A stretch of DNA of 64,000 nucleotides from RGEC01 sp964626685 (GCA_964626685.1 CAZVJY010000010.1:7136-71135); one strand, 5' to 3'. Positions 54,637 to 62,683 are shown, counted from the stretch's first letter. The notes: a model not told the origin generated them from the letters alone. Made by a program: numbers and translations.

Positions 54637-56880
54637 TTAATCCTTGGAATCCAGCTTGAACCGCACGCCAAAGTAAATTTCCCGGCCGCGGGTAGGTCCC
54701 CAAACCGATGAGGTATCAAAATAAGGGCTGAAAGGATTTTGCCACGAAATAATGGGTTGCAGCTGCCTGAAATCCATGATGTTTTCGCATCCGCCGTAAA
54801 CCTCCACTTTCTTGAAAATTTTGGTAAACTGTGCATTCACCACGGTGTAGGGATTTGAGAAGTCAGGGCGGCGGAATTCTTCCGGGTTGGATTTTGTGTC
54901 GGGTAGACGCTGTTTGCCGTAGCGATGTATGTTTACATCAAAGTGAAACTGTTCATTAAGCGGTTTATAGCTGAAAGTGGTAAGCAGTTTATGCCTGGGA
55001 TTAAATGGCAGCAGTTGCTTACGGCCATTTATTTCCCTGTACACATCCAGGAAGTTGTAGCCAGCTTTCAGCTCAATTCTTTGCTGAATTTTCAGATATA
55101 CCTCCATCTGAAATCCATTGCTGATACTCTTGTCGGTGAAATTCTGAATGATGGCCTTGGTAGGGTCGGTATCATAATCGGGAAAAATCTGGTTTTGGAA
55201 ACGGGTTTGGTAAAAATCCGCGCTAAGGTAACCCGATAGGTTTTCGTCGGCAGATTCGAATTTGTGGGTGAAGTTGATGCCCATATTGGTCGCTCTCTCC
55301 GGTTGCAGGGTTTCGGCGAATACAATGTTTCTGGAACTTACCAGCAGGCCAATATTTTCGCTGAACAGGTTTACTGTTCTCCAGCCCGTGCCCACATTGG
55401 CCCTGAGAATGGTTTTTGGTGCGATGTCATATTTTAGCAGGGTTCTGGGGGTGAATTGAAATCCAAACTGATTATGGTGATCGTACCTCACGCCTGCAAT
55501 CCAGGTGAGTTTGTCTTCAAAGAACCGCATGGTGTTTTCTGCGAATGCGCCCGGTATCACTTCGCGCCTGATATGTTTGCCATCGTATGTGCGGGTGAGT
55601 AGGGTATCGGTAAATGCAATGTTCTCATTCAGGTAAAGATGGCGCAGGCTAAAGCCGCTTTTCAGTGTGTGATTCGCATAACTCCACTCGTGCTGAATAT
55701 TGGCGTATGCTTGATTTTGCCTGGCATCGTACTTCACGGTGCCGAAAAAAGAATTCTGTTGCTGGTGAAATGCCGAAGCAAAAAGCAACAGGTTGTGGTT
55801 TTTATTGAAGCGGTATCCTGTTTTGGTCCAGAATTCGGGATGGTTAACATTAACCGTTTGTCCGTAAACGGCGGTGCTACCCTGGTCTGTTTCAGCATTA
55901 AAAAAGGTTTGGCCGCCAATGCGCTGTTCATTCAAAAAACGAATACCAATGCGGCTGTGCCAGCCTGTTTCCTGTTCATTGCCGTATTTCCATTTATTGA
56001 AAATCATATAACGCCTCAGAAGTGGTAAATCCAAAAACCGGTCTTTGTCACGGTCAATTTTACCTGCCGGTTGTATCATGTGAAAAGTGGTGAGGTTGCT
56101 CCATTTCTCTTTTTTTATGGCATAGTTGGTGTTGAAGTGCTTCTCCCCGAAATTGTTGATGTAGCCATTCAGTAACAACCTTTCCGTATTGTCGGGCTCT
56201 TTGGTTTCCACATTGATTTGGCCACTGATACTTTCAAAGCCCTGTAATACGCTGTTTGCGCCTTTGGAAACATAGATGTTGTCCACCAAAGTGCCGGGAA
56301 TGCTGCTAATGCCGTAGGTGTATGACAATCCCTGAATGAGCGGAAATCCGTCTATCAAAACCTGGTTGTAAACCCCTGAAAGACCAAGAATGCGCAGTTC
56401 CTTCGAGTTGGTAATCACATTGGTGGTTTGGGGTTGCACAGTGGTCTGGGTTTCGAAACAACCGGCCAGATCGCAACAGGCGGCTTTTCCCAGTTCGGTT
56501 TGGGTAATTTGCTCAGTTTTGATGGCCAGCCTGTCGGATATAATCACCCCGTCTTTTTCCTGTTTTATTTCTACTACCTCCATCTTCTCTAACTGCTGGA
56601 GGCGAAATGTAATATAGGTTTGGTTTTCGGCGTTTAGCGTGTCGGGCAGGTAATCGGCATGGCTGGCAATCAGCAGTTTACGGGCGATACCCTCACAAAC
56701 AATGCTGAATTCACCATTGCTGTTGGTGGCGGTTCCCTCTGTGGCACCGACCCAAATAACCGTGGCGCCTGCAATGGGCTGGTTTTTGCCATTCATTACT
56801 TTGCCTGTAATGGTTTGTGCAGCTACTGCCATCGACAGCAGGCAACAGAAAACAAAAACCACGGTTTTTAGCTTAAACAT
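54637..56880 (-). CDS. TonB-dependent receptor with carboxypeptidase-like N-terminal domain
   Basis: A 747-residue outer membrane receptor that imports a ligand using energy from TonB. A signal peptide (about 1-21) precedes a CarboxypepD_reg-like domain (ITGKVMNGKNQPIAGATVIW), then the plug with GKAACCDLAGCFETQ and LIDGFPLIQG, then the 22-strand barrel ending YFGVRFKL. The cysteine cluster CCxxxGC at the plug start resembles the ACCNLSESFETN sequence of Bacteroidota receptors that are often found with heavy-metal proteins, so a metal or metal-chelate ligand is possible (inference). There is no SusD partner next to it, so it is not a polysaccharide-utilisation receptor. Confidence 0.93.
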   Translation of the reverse strand: MFKLKTVVFVFCCLLSMAVAAQTITGKVMNGKNQPIAGATVIWVGATEGTATNSNGEFSIVCEGIARKLLIASHADYLPDTLNAENQTYITFRLQQLEKMEVVEIKQEKDGVIISDRLAIKTEQITQTELGKAACCDLAGCFETQTTVQPQTTNVITNSKELRILGLSGVYNQVLIDGFPLIQGLSYTYGISSIPGTLVDNIYVSKGANSVLQGFESISGQINVETKEPDNTERLLLNGYINNFGEKHFNTNYAIKKEKWSNLTTFHMIQPAGKIDRDKDRFLDLPLLRRYMIFNKWKYGNEQETGWHSRIGIRFLNEQRIGGQTFFNAETDQGSTAVYGQTVNVNHPEFWTKTGYRFNKNHNLLLFASAFHQQQNSFFGTVKYDARQNQAYANIQHEWSYANHTLKSGFSLRHLYLNENIAFTDTLLTRTYDGKHIRREVIPGAFAENTMRFFEDKLTWIAGVRYDHHNQFGFQFTPRTLLKYDIAPKTILRANVGTGWRTVNLFSENIGLLVSSRNIVFAETLQPERATNMGINFTHKFESADENLSGYLSADFYQTRFQNQIFPDYDTDPTKAIIQNFTDKSISNGFQMEVYLKIQQRIELKAGYNFLDVYREINGRKQLLPFNPRHKLLTTFSYKPLNEQFHFDVNIHRYGKQRLPDTKSNPEEFRRPDFSNPYTVVNAQFTKIFKKVEVYGGCENIMDFRQLQPIISWQNPFSPYFDTSSVWGPTRGREIYFGVRFKLDSKD

Positions 56881-56895
56881 GTTTTATGATGATTG

Positions 56896-56903
56896 CAAAT
56901 TTA
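56896..56903 (-). promoter_or_regulatory. -7 promoter element for the TonB-dependent receptor
   Basis: On the minus strand TAAATTTG, an exact TAnnTTTG, 15 bases before the ATG at 56880. It lies just downstream of the broken isomerase-like gene. No -33 element recognised. Confidence 0.4.
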
Positions 56904-56916
56904 CAGGCTGTGGGTG

Positions 56917-57223
56917 TTAAAACTGTTTAATAAGGCTCACGTATTCAATACTTTTACTCAATGGATAAAATGGAAGTGTTTCCATTAGGGTTTACTTCAC
57001 TTTCAGCTTTATCCTTAAAAATGAGCACGGCACTATTTCGAGCTTGTCTTAAAAACAAATGTTCGATAATGCCTTCCGCTTTCTAATGGGCGACAACTTC
57101 TTGTTCCTGTTTCAGTGTCTCCTGAAAATTATCTGGAAGGTTTTCCATGTCTTGGGTTAATATGGCTTGTATATTCACAACATTGTAATTGTCAAAGTTT
57201 GCCAAAAGGCAGGCAGTTTTATG
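56917..57223 (-). pseudogene. Broken small isomerase-like gene (muconolactone isomerase/YCII-like)
   Basis: The 402 bp between the TonB receptor and the next gene are not empty. Read on the minus strand from about 57223, they give a coherent peptide: LLANFDNYNVVNIQAILTQ, then LKQEQEVVAH, a TAG stop at 57083-57085 where tryptophan (TGG) is expected, and then KAEGIIEHLFLRQARNSAVL. At 56988-56990 a run of three Cs shifts the frame; with two Cs the text continues EVN-LMETLPFYPLSKSIEY and ends VSLIKQF plus TAA at 56917-56919. The ending and size (about 100 residues) look like the small dimeric alpha/beta-barrel family of muconolactone isomerases. No start codon is visible. Two single-base lesions mean either a recent pseudogene or two sequencing errors. 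Confidence 0.68.
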
Positions 57224-57282
57224 ACTGACTGGGATGAATGAAACAACTGGTATGTGTTTTTCAGATCTTATGTAATAAGAGC

Positions 57283-58485
57283 CTATTTAGCCGCTGGAAT
57301 AGCCACGATTCTAAAACCCACAAAACTTCGTTGTTCATTCTTGTTAAAAATACACCTGCTACCCACGGTGCAGGTCGCTTCGGGCAGGTTCCAAGCGCCT
57401 CCTTTTACAAGGTAGCCTTCTGACATGTTTTCACCGTTTTTAAATGGCATGGAAGTGCTTGTCCATTCAGCTACATTGCCCTGCATGTTGAAACAACCGG
57501 TATGGTTAGGGAAGTAAGATTGCACTTGCACAGGGTATAATCCTCCGTCAATACTGAAGTTTCCGTAAACGGGATAATAATTGGCAATGTAGCAACCCTT
57601 TGAATTGCGCAGATAATTGTTTTTAACCGGCGAGCCCGATGATTTTTTTGATGGCTTTTCAGACAGCACCGATGCAGCACGTTCCCATTCCTGCTCTGTG
57701 GGTAGGCGGTAAACAAACCCATTAGTGTTCTTTTTGCTGAGCCACTCGCAATACATAGCCGCCTGCACCTGAGAGATACCAACCACGGGATAATTTGTGT
57801 ATTTCGGATGATGGAAATAACTTATTGTCAGGGGTTCATTGTATGAATATGGAAAGTCTTCATGCCACGCATTGGTATTGGGGTAGACTGGTATTCCTTT
57901 CCAGGTGATTCGCTTGCAGTCTAAGTTTCTCATTTGCATTTCCAGTTCCGCCCAGGTGTAGTTTTTCAGGGTGTCGCCATGAAATCGGTTTTCTGGTTCA
58001 TATCTTAGCCATTCATAAGCTGTTTTTATGTACTCGGGCGCACCGTCTTTGTATTGTTTCACCACTTCAGGTTTGTTCTCCTTTATCCACTGCCTGATGC
58101 AATCTTTAATAAACTCCCTATACTGTGCATTGCTCACTTCGGTTTTGGCTATGTAAAAATCCGGTCCGGTTGTGGTTTTAGTCATGTCAAAAACCTGATC
58201 TGCATTTAGGTGAAAACGCAGAAAATCGCTATCGTGAACATCCAAACTATCCATTTTTTCAAGATGATTCACCCGTTGCCCGCATGGTTTGTTCGTATTC
58301 ACCCGATAGTAAACGCGGTTGTTCTCATTCACCGCATATTGTTTGCCCGAAACGCGAGCCCAGTCTTTTCCGATATGATTTGCTGTTATGCTTTTTTGAG
58401 CAGACAGAGTGTTTGATGCAATAAGCAATGCAAAGCAGAATACAATATTTACTGCTGTCGTAATGCGACAAATGTGATTTGGCAT
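57283..58485 (-). CDS. Formylglycine-generating enzyme-like (SUMF1/PvdO) exported protein
   Basis: A 400-residue protein with an N-terminal signal (ending ASNTLSAQ) and an FGE-sulfatase fold: FYIAKTEVSNAQYREFI at the start of the domain, YPVVGISQVQAAMYCEWLS, YRLPTEQEWERAA, NMQGNVAEWTSTS and the final RSFVGFRIV. I chose the ATG at 58485; an ATG at 58539 adds 18 residues before the signal. GldK and GldJ, which belong to the T9SS and gliding machinery, share this fold, but this one lacks a lipobox and no gld genes lie nearby, so I do not name it. A role in modifying or organising a surface complex is inferred only. Confidence 0.88.
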   Translation of the reverse strand: MPNHICRITTAVNIVFCFALLIASNTLSAQKSITANHIGKDWARVSGKQYAVNENNRVYYRVNTNKPCGQRVNHLEKMDSLDVHDSDFLRFHLNADQVFDMTKTTTGPDFYIAKTEVSNAQYREFIKDCIRQWIKENKPEVVKQYKDGAPEYIKTAYEWLRYEPENRFHGDTLKNYTWAELEMQMRNLDCKRITWKGIPVYPNTNAWHEDFPYSYNEPLTISYFHHPKYTNYPVVGISQVQAAMYCEWLSKKNTNGFVYRLPTEQEWERAASVLSEKPSKKSSGSPVKNNYLRNSKGCYIANYYPVYGNFSIDGGLYPVQVQSYFPNHTGCFNMQGNVAEWTSTSMPFKNGENMSEGYLVKGGAWNLPEATCTVGSRCIFNKNEQRSFVGFRIVAIPAAK

Positions 58486-58536
58486 TCTATAGTAATTAGA
58501 TTTTGAAGATTGGACTTGACATAAAACGAAATTTAT

Positions 58537-58544
58537 CAAAGCTA
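58537..58544 (-). promoter_or_regulatory. -7 promoter element for the SUMF1-like gene
   Basis: On the minus strand TAGCTTTG, an exact TAnnTTTG, 51 bases before the ATG at 58485. It agrees with that start, because the alternative ATG at 58539 overlaps the element. Confidence 0.4.
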
Positions 58545-58603
58545 TATTCTTGAGCTGTTGGAAATTTGTATAAATAGTAGGCTGATTTTAGGTTTATTGG
58601 TTC

Positions 58604-59470
58604 CTAAGTAAGCACCCACAAAAAGCTTAGGTAGGTAGCAAAAAAGAATACCCAGAACAGCTTGTAAAACCGGCGAATGCTCTTTTGTTCATCCAGTCGA
58701 ACGGTTCTTAAGTGCAGCAGGAAAGCCAGACCCAGGGCAATCAAACTGTACATGAGTAATAGCTCGGTATGTTTGTAGCTCCAGTAAATGCAGCAGCCAT
58801 ATGCCGCCAATACAAAGGAGGCACCGGTGAATAAGGCTGTTTTGGGTGAATACAGTAACGGGAATGTTTTGTAGCCAAAATGGGCATCGCCGGCCCTGTC
58901 GGGAAGGTCTTTGTACCAGGCAATGGCAAGGCTGAACGCCGAAATGAAAAGGGTCAGCGGATAAATCACGGGTTCAATCTCAAAATTTCCCTGCAACATG
59001 CCGGCAAAGTGCATGGCCATGCCAAAGTTTACAAGTACGCCCCGCACAATGGTTATGGCCAGGGCCGCCGGCAAATGGTGCCGCTTGAGTTGAACCGGCG
59101 GAACCGAATAGGCAATGCCCAATATCAGGATAACGGCAATCAACAACAGCAAAAACCAGTGCAATAACGCCGCTGCCCCGATGGCAATGATGCCGGAAAC
59201 GATAACAATCTTTCTGGCAGTGCCCATTTCCAGTTTCCCCGACGCGATGGGCAATTCCGGCTTATTGATTTTATCCAGTTCCACATCCACGATCTGGTTT
59301 AGTCCTGTGATGCATACATTGCAGCCCAGCGCCGATATCAGGGTGATAGCCAGCATGTAAAAATCATCCGAAAGACTGCCGCCCTGTAGCAAAAACAACA
59401 CGACGATACTCACCACAGAGCCAATGATGGTATGCGGGCGACTGAATTTCCAGAGTGTGTATAGGTTCAT
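58604..59470 (-). CDS. UbiA family prenyltransferase, homogentisate prenyltransferase-like
   Basis: A 288-residue intramembrane aromatic prenyltransferase with about eight to nine helices. The first aspartate motif is NQIVDVELDKINKPELPIASG (N58, D62, D66), the second KDLPDRAGDAHFGYKTFP (D188, D191, D195). Both are close to those of homogentisate phytyl- and solanesyltransferases (NQLxDVxIDxINKPxLPxASG, KDIPDxxGD), and less like MenA or the archaeal-type GGGP synthases. It would join a polyprenyl or phytyl diphosphate to an aromatic acceptor. The start overlaps the methyltransferase gene by 4 bp (ATGA), and the phytol-kinase-like fusion lies just beyond that gene, giving a coherent set. Confidence 0.9.
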   Translation of the reverse strand: MNLYTLWKFSRPHTIIGSVVSIVVLFLLQGGSLSDDFYMLAITLISALGCNVCITGLNQIVDVELDKINKPELPIASGKLEMGTARKIVIVSGIIAIGAAALLHWFLLLLIAVILILGIAYSVPPVQLKRHHLPAALAITIVRGVLVNFGMAMHFAGMLQGNFEIEPVIYPLTLFISAFSLAIAWYKDLPDRAGDAHFGYKTFPLLYSPKTALFTGASFVLAAYGCCIYWSYKHTELLLMYSLIALGLAFLLHLRTVRLDEQKSIRRFYKLFWVFFFATYLSFLWVLT

Positions 59471-60001
59471 GCGGAGATGGGTTGTGCAATGATAACGATA
59501 AGGTTGCCTTGTAGCTGCGGTATTCTTTTCACTTCGATGGAATATTCACTGTCGGAAAGTTCTTTCAGCAATTCCTGATATTGTTTCAGGTTTTTGCTTT
59601 TTAAAACCGAAAGCCATCCATCCCATGCCACTGTAATGAGTTGAATTGGGATGAGATAGGTTGTCGCAACGCGCAGTAGAGAAAAAGGCCGGATGGCCCA
59701 GGCTGTGAGGGGCTGCAATACAAAAGCCGCCAGCGTAACCTGGATGAAACTGAGCAGGGAAGGCTCCAGCACTTCGGCAATTACANNNNNNNNNNNNNNN
59801 NNNNNNNNNNNNNNNNNNNNNNNNNNNNNNNNNNNNNNNNNNNNNNNNNNNNNNNNNNNNNNNNNNNNNNNNNNNNNNNNNNNNNTCCAGAACAGGCCTG
59901 TACAAATGCAGTTGAACACTGATCCAGCCCACAAATTCCAGTTGCATTTTTCGCAAACGGGCCGGAAACCACGGATAATCTTCCAGTTCTTTCAAAAACA
60001 T
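59467..60001 (-). CDS. Membrane-associated class I methyltransferase, interrupted by the assembly gap
   Basis: Two parts of one gene flank the N run. The N-terminal 38 residues (MFLKELEDYPWFPARLRKMQ, then FVGWISVQLHLYRPVL) begin at 60001; the C-terminal 106 residues (from VIAEVLEPSLLSFIQ, through RVATTYLIPIQLITVAWDGW, to IAQPISA) end at 59467. This pattern matches SAM methyltransferases of about 300 residues with a C-terminal membrane-inserted region containing YLIPI..WDG, and the missing centre would hold the SAM-binding Rossmann domain. The two parts are in different frames across 100 Ns, so the true gap is not 100 bases; about 450 bp or more of coding sequence is probably absent. Overlaps the UbiA gene by 4 bp. 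Confidence 0.72.
59786..59885. other. Assembly gap of exactly 100 Ns
   Basis: A round number of Ns, as used for gaps of unknown length in scaffolds. It falls inside the methyltransferase gene. Confidence 0.98.
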
Positions 60002-60029
60002 TCGGTTATTTTACGCAATATTACGCAGC

Positions 60030-61427
60030 ATGTCTTCAATTCTTCTTTTTTCTACGGCAGGAGCAGCCATTTTGGTGGTCACCCTGTTCATTGAATTTGC
60101 CATACGCCGGGCCTGGCTGCCGTATTTTACGGGAAGAAAATTGTTGCACCTGTTTGCCATCGGTACCACCGCATGGGTTATTGACAAAGGCATTGAATCG
60201 TTTCTGCTGGGAACCTTGCTGGTGGGCATGGGCGTGCTTCTCATGCTGATTCTGTTCAAGTTTAAGTGGTGGCTACAGCAGGAGTCTTCCTATGGAATTG
60301 CTTTGTTCCCTATTTCGCTGGGTGGGCTGTTGATGCTCGGGGTTTCTGCCGGCTGGGTTGCTACCGCAGCCTGGATTTTGGCGGTGAGTGATGCCGCTGC
60401 CGGCTGGATCGGAAGAAAATGGGGTTCGCCGAAGTATGTTTTTTTATCCGAAACCAAATCTTATCAGGGAGCGATGGCATTTTTTGTGACAGCTGCCGTT
60501 TGCATGGGTTTGCGTTTCCCCGATTTAAATATGGGTTGGTGGTTGCTGCTGGCCTTTCTGCCTGCGGTTACGGAACTTTTTTCGTGGCGGGGCAGTGATA
60601 ATTTTTTCCTGCCCATATTCACGGTGGGCTGGATGGCGCTGGTGTTGCGCATGCCCCAAACCGTTTCATGGATATGGGTTTCGGCTGCTTTCTTATTTCT
60701 GGTTTTTCTGGGCTGGTGGGTTATTCACAAAAAGTGGCTGGACCAAAGTGGCTGGTGGGCAGCCTTGTGGGTGGCAGCGGTATTGTGGATGAGCGGAGGC
60801 TGGAAAGCCTTGTCGGCACCAGTTTTTCTGTTGGTAGCCGGATCTGTGGCGGGAAGGTTTTTTCGTTCAGGGCACACTTCGGAGAAAAGAACCGCACAGC
60901 AGGTGTTTTCCAACGGCTGGATTGGTGTGGTTTTGTATATGTTGTATGGCATTACGGGCCACGAATCCTGGCAGGTGCTGGCCTGGTGTTCCTTTGCCAT
61001 CAGTGTTTGCGATACGGTGAGCAGTGAGGTGGGCACGGCTGTAGGCGGAAGAACCTACAACATTGCCAATTTTAAAGTCATGCAGCCTGGCTTGTCGGGG
61101 GGCATTTCTCTGGCCGGAACCTTGGGTGGCTTTGTTGCGGTGCTGCTGCTGGCAGTTTGTTTACAGCTTGCATTTTCTGCTGCCATTACCCACTTGATTT
61201 GGGTGGTGGGGACTGGTATGGCGGGTATGTTGGTGGACAGTGTGATGGGCAGCAAATGGCAGGCCTTGTGGCGGCAGGGAAGTGGTTTTACAGAAATTTC
61301 AGGCGATAATGCGCAAACTCAGTTGGTAAAAGGCGTGGCCTGGCTGGATAACCACTGGGTGAATTTTTTGAGTAATGCAGTAACGATGCTGGGCGCGGGT
61401 GTTGTGTATGGGTTTTTCGGGCTGTGA
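60030..61427 (+). CDS. Fusion of phytol kinase-like (VTE5) and DUF92 phytyl-phosphate kinase-like (VTE6) domains
   Basis: A 465-residue polytopic membrane protein made of two enzymes. Residues about 1-225 are a CTP-dependent polyprenol/phytol kinase domain: GRKLLHLFAIG at about 35-45, SDAAAGWIGRKWG at about 120-132 and KSYQGAMAFF at about 143-152. Residues about 235-465 are a DUF92 domain: SNGWIGV near 294, CDTVSSEVGTAVGGRTY at about 327-343 and the VMQPGLSGGISLAGTLGG sequence at about 350-367. In plants and cyanobacteria VTE5 and VTE6 act in turn to make phytyl diphosphate from phytol. A single chain would do both steps. It starts 28 bp from the divergent methyltransferase, facing a homogentisate-type UbiA. 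Confidence 0.85.
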   Translation: MSSILLFSTAGAAILVVTLFIEFAIRRAWLPYFTGRKLLHLFAIGTTAWVIDKGIESFLLGTLLVGMGVLLMLILFKFKWWLQQESSYGIALFPISLGGLLMLGVSAGWVATAAWILAVSDAAAGWIGRKWGSPKYVFLSETKSYQGAMAFFVTAAVCMGLRFPDLNMGWWLLLAFLPAVTELFSWRGSDNFFLPIFTVGWMALVLRMPQTVSWIWVSAAFLFLVFLGWWVIHKKWLDQSGWWAALWVAAVLWMSGGWKALSAPVFLLVAGSVAGRFFRSGHTSEKRTAQQVFSNGWIGVVLYMLYGITGHESWQVLAWCSFAISVCDTVSSEVGTAVGGRTYNIANFKVMQPGLSGGISLAGTLGGFVAVLLLAVCLQLAFSAAITHLIWVVGTGMAGMLVDSVMGSKWQALWRQGSGFTEISGDNAQTQLVKGVAWLDNHWVNFLSNAVTMLGAGVVYGFFGL

Positions 61428-61447
61428 GCTCTTGTAACGGTGTTTGA

Positions 61448-61813
61448 TTAACTATTTTCAACTATCAAGCGATACAAGTCGGCGGGAATTTCCATGCTTT
61501 TTAATGGGGGAACATTTGCTCCGCCAGTATTGCCCACAGGAATCTCCCCAACAAAAGATTTAACTCCTCCAATAAGCAACCGGGGAATTTGGCCAATGAT
61601 TTCTTTTGTGTTTTTTGTCTTCAATCCAAAAAGCAACATTTTCCAATGTGCCAGCGTGTGTTGATAGGGGTAGGGCTGTCCTAGTATGTGTGCCCTTTCG
61701 AGATGGTGCCAGCTTATTTGAAAATCTTTTTTAACAAAGTAGTGTTCTGCCTTTTTTAGCTCTTCCATGAAAAAGGATTTTAGTTTTTCAGGCATGAAAG
61801 TGTTTATTTTCAT
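61448..61813 (-). CDS. DUF3703 family protein
   Basis: A 121-residue soluble protein. SWHHLERAHILGQPYPYQHTLAHWKML, IIGQIPRLLIGG and PVGNTGGANVPPLKSMEIPADL match the DUF3703 family closely in order and spacing. The family is often seen near heavy-metal transport and resistance genes, and a Csp-type copper protein lies 1 kb away, but the biochemical role is not known. Convergent with the kinase fusion gene, with no terminator between. Confidence 0.85.
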   Translation of the reverse strand: MKINTFMPEKLKSFFMEELKKAEHYFVKKDFQISWHHLERAHILGQPYPYQHTLAHWKMLLFGLKTKNTKEIIGQIPRLLIGGVKSFVGEIPVGNTGGANVPPLKSMEIPADLYRLIVENS

Positions 61814-61938
61814 TGGTTTTTTCGGGCCAAAAGATGAGTTCTTTTTCTTTTTTTACGACTTCAAAATTAAATTTTCTTTAATAATTCCATGATTAAATCT
61901 GAGAGTAAGTTCACATCACTCACAATGGTACCTTTCAT

Positions 61939-62469
61939 TTATCGGTCGTAAATGCTTTTATCGTCAGGTGGGTTTAGGTTTAGTTGATACTCTTTTTCCA
62001 AAGCCAGCAGTCGGATGAATTCCCTTTGTGCTCTGCCGTTTCCCTCCCGGAAAGGATGGAGGAAGTTGATGTTGTCCAGAATCTCAGCCAGTTTATTAGC
62101 AATTTGTTTCGGTTGTGCCGGATTTAGCGCGTGGTATTCGTTAATTAACGAATCAATAAAACGGAATCCGGTGTGAAATCGTTCCCCATCAAAAAAGGGT
62201 TTGCCGTCTTTGCTGATATTGACGGTTCGGACCTTGCCTGCCCACTCATATACATCCTGAAAGAGGTGATGGTGGATGGTTAGGAGGGCATCTGAATTAA
62301 CAATTTTGATTGGATTTGAATGTAATTCCTCAATTCTTTTGGCTACGGCGCTACTCTCAAAAAAGAGTAAATCAGATTCGTCGGTTAGGTTGGGTAAGTT
62401 GCGAAGAATTCCGGAAACCGGATCGATGTATGTGAACTTTGAATCAATATATCGATAGCCATCAGACAT
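61939..62469 (-). CDS. Fic family protein (AMPylation toxin)
   Basis: A 176-residue protein with the catalytic Fic motif HPFREGNGRAQR at 138-149, complete with the histidine, the anion-binding glycines and the final arginine. The flap region DGKPFFDGERF and the N-terminal helices are also present, with no internal inhibitory helix. Fic enzymes transfer AMP from ATP to hydroxyl groups of target proteins such as topoisomerases. The start at 62469 (MSDGYRYID) overlaps the stop of the upstream antitoxin by 8 bp; an ATG at 62493 would increase the overlap. The pairing matches class I Fic toxin-antitoxin modules like VbhT-VbhA. Confidence 0.92.
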   Translation of the reverse strand: MSDGYRYIDSKFTYIDPVSGILRNLPNLTDESDLLFFESSAVAKRIEELHSNPIKIVNSDALLTIHHHLFQDVYEWAGKVRTVNISKDGKPFFDGERFHTGFRFIDSLINEYHALNPAQPKQIANKLAEILDNINFLHPFREGNGRAQREFIRLLALEKEYQLNLNPPDDKSIYDR

Positions 62470-62683
62470 AAGATTTGTCCTTGGAAATCTCAATTAACTC
62501 TGTCAATGAAATGCTTCCCAAAATGTAATCTCTAATGATTTCTATGGATTTCTGACTCGGCTCAAACCCCTCAAACATATTGCTTCCAATGGCATTGGCA
62601 GTATTTTCCAACGCAGCCAGGCTTGGGAATTGTACGCCCATAAGAGTAAGGTTTTCGCGGTCTATGTCAATTTCACGGTACAT
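62462..62683 (-). CDS. VbhA-like antitoxin of the Fic protein
   Basis: A 73-residue protein directly upstream of fic. It contains GSNMFEGFEPS, in which S34-x3-E38-G39 is the inhibitory (S/T)xxxE(G/N) motif that blocks the ATP site of Fic, followed by a helix typical of VbhA family C-termini (KSIEIIRDYILGSISLTELI). Size, order (antitoxin first) and the 8 bp overlap all fit a class I Fic module. Confidence 0.82.
   Translation of the reverse strand: MYREIDIDRENLTLMGVQFPSLAALENTANAIGSNMFEGFEPSQKSIEIIRDYILGSISLTELIEISKDKSYV

Noticed and set aside
57283..58485. Naming the SUMF1-like protein GldK or GldJ
   Set aside because: No lipobox, and none of gldL, gldM or gldN is adjacent. The fold alone is not enough.
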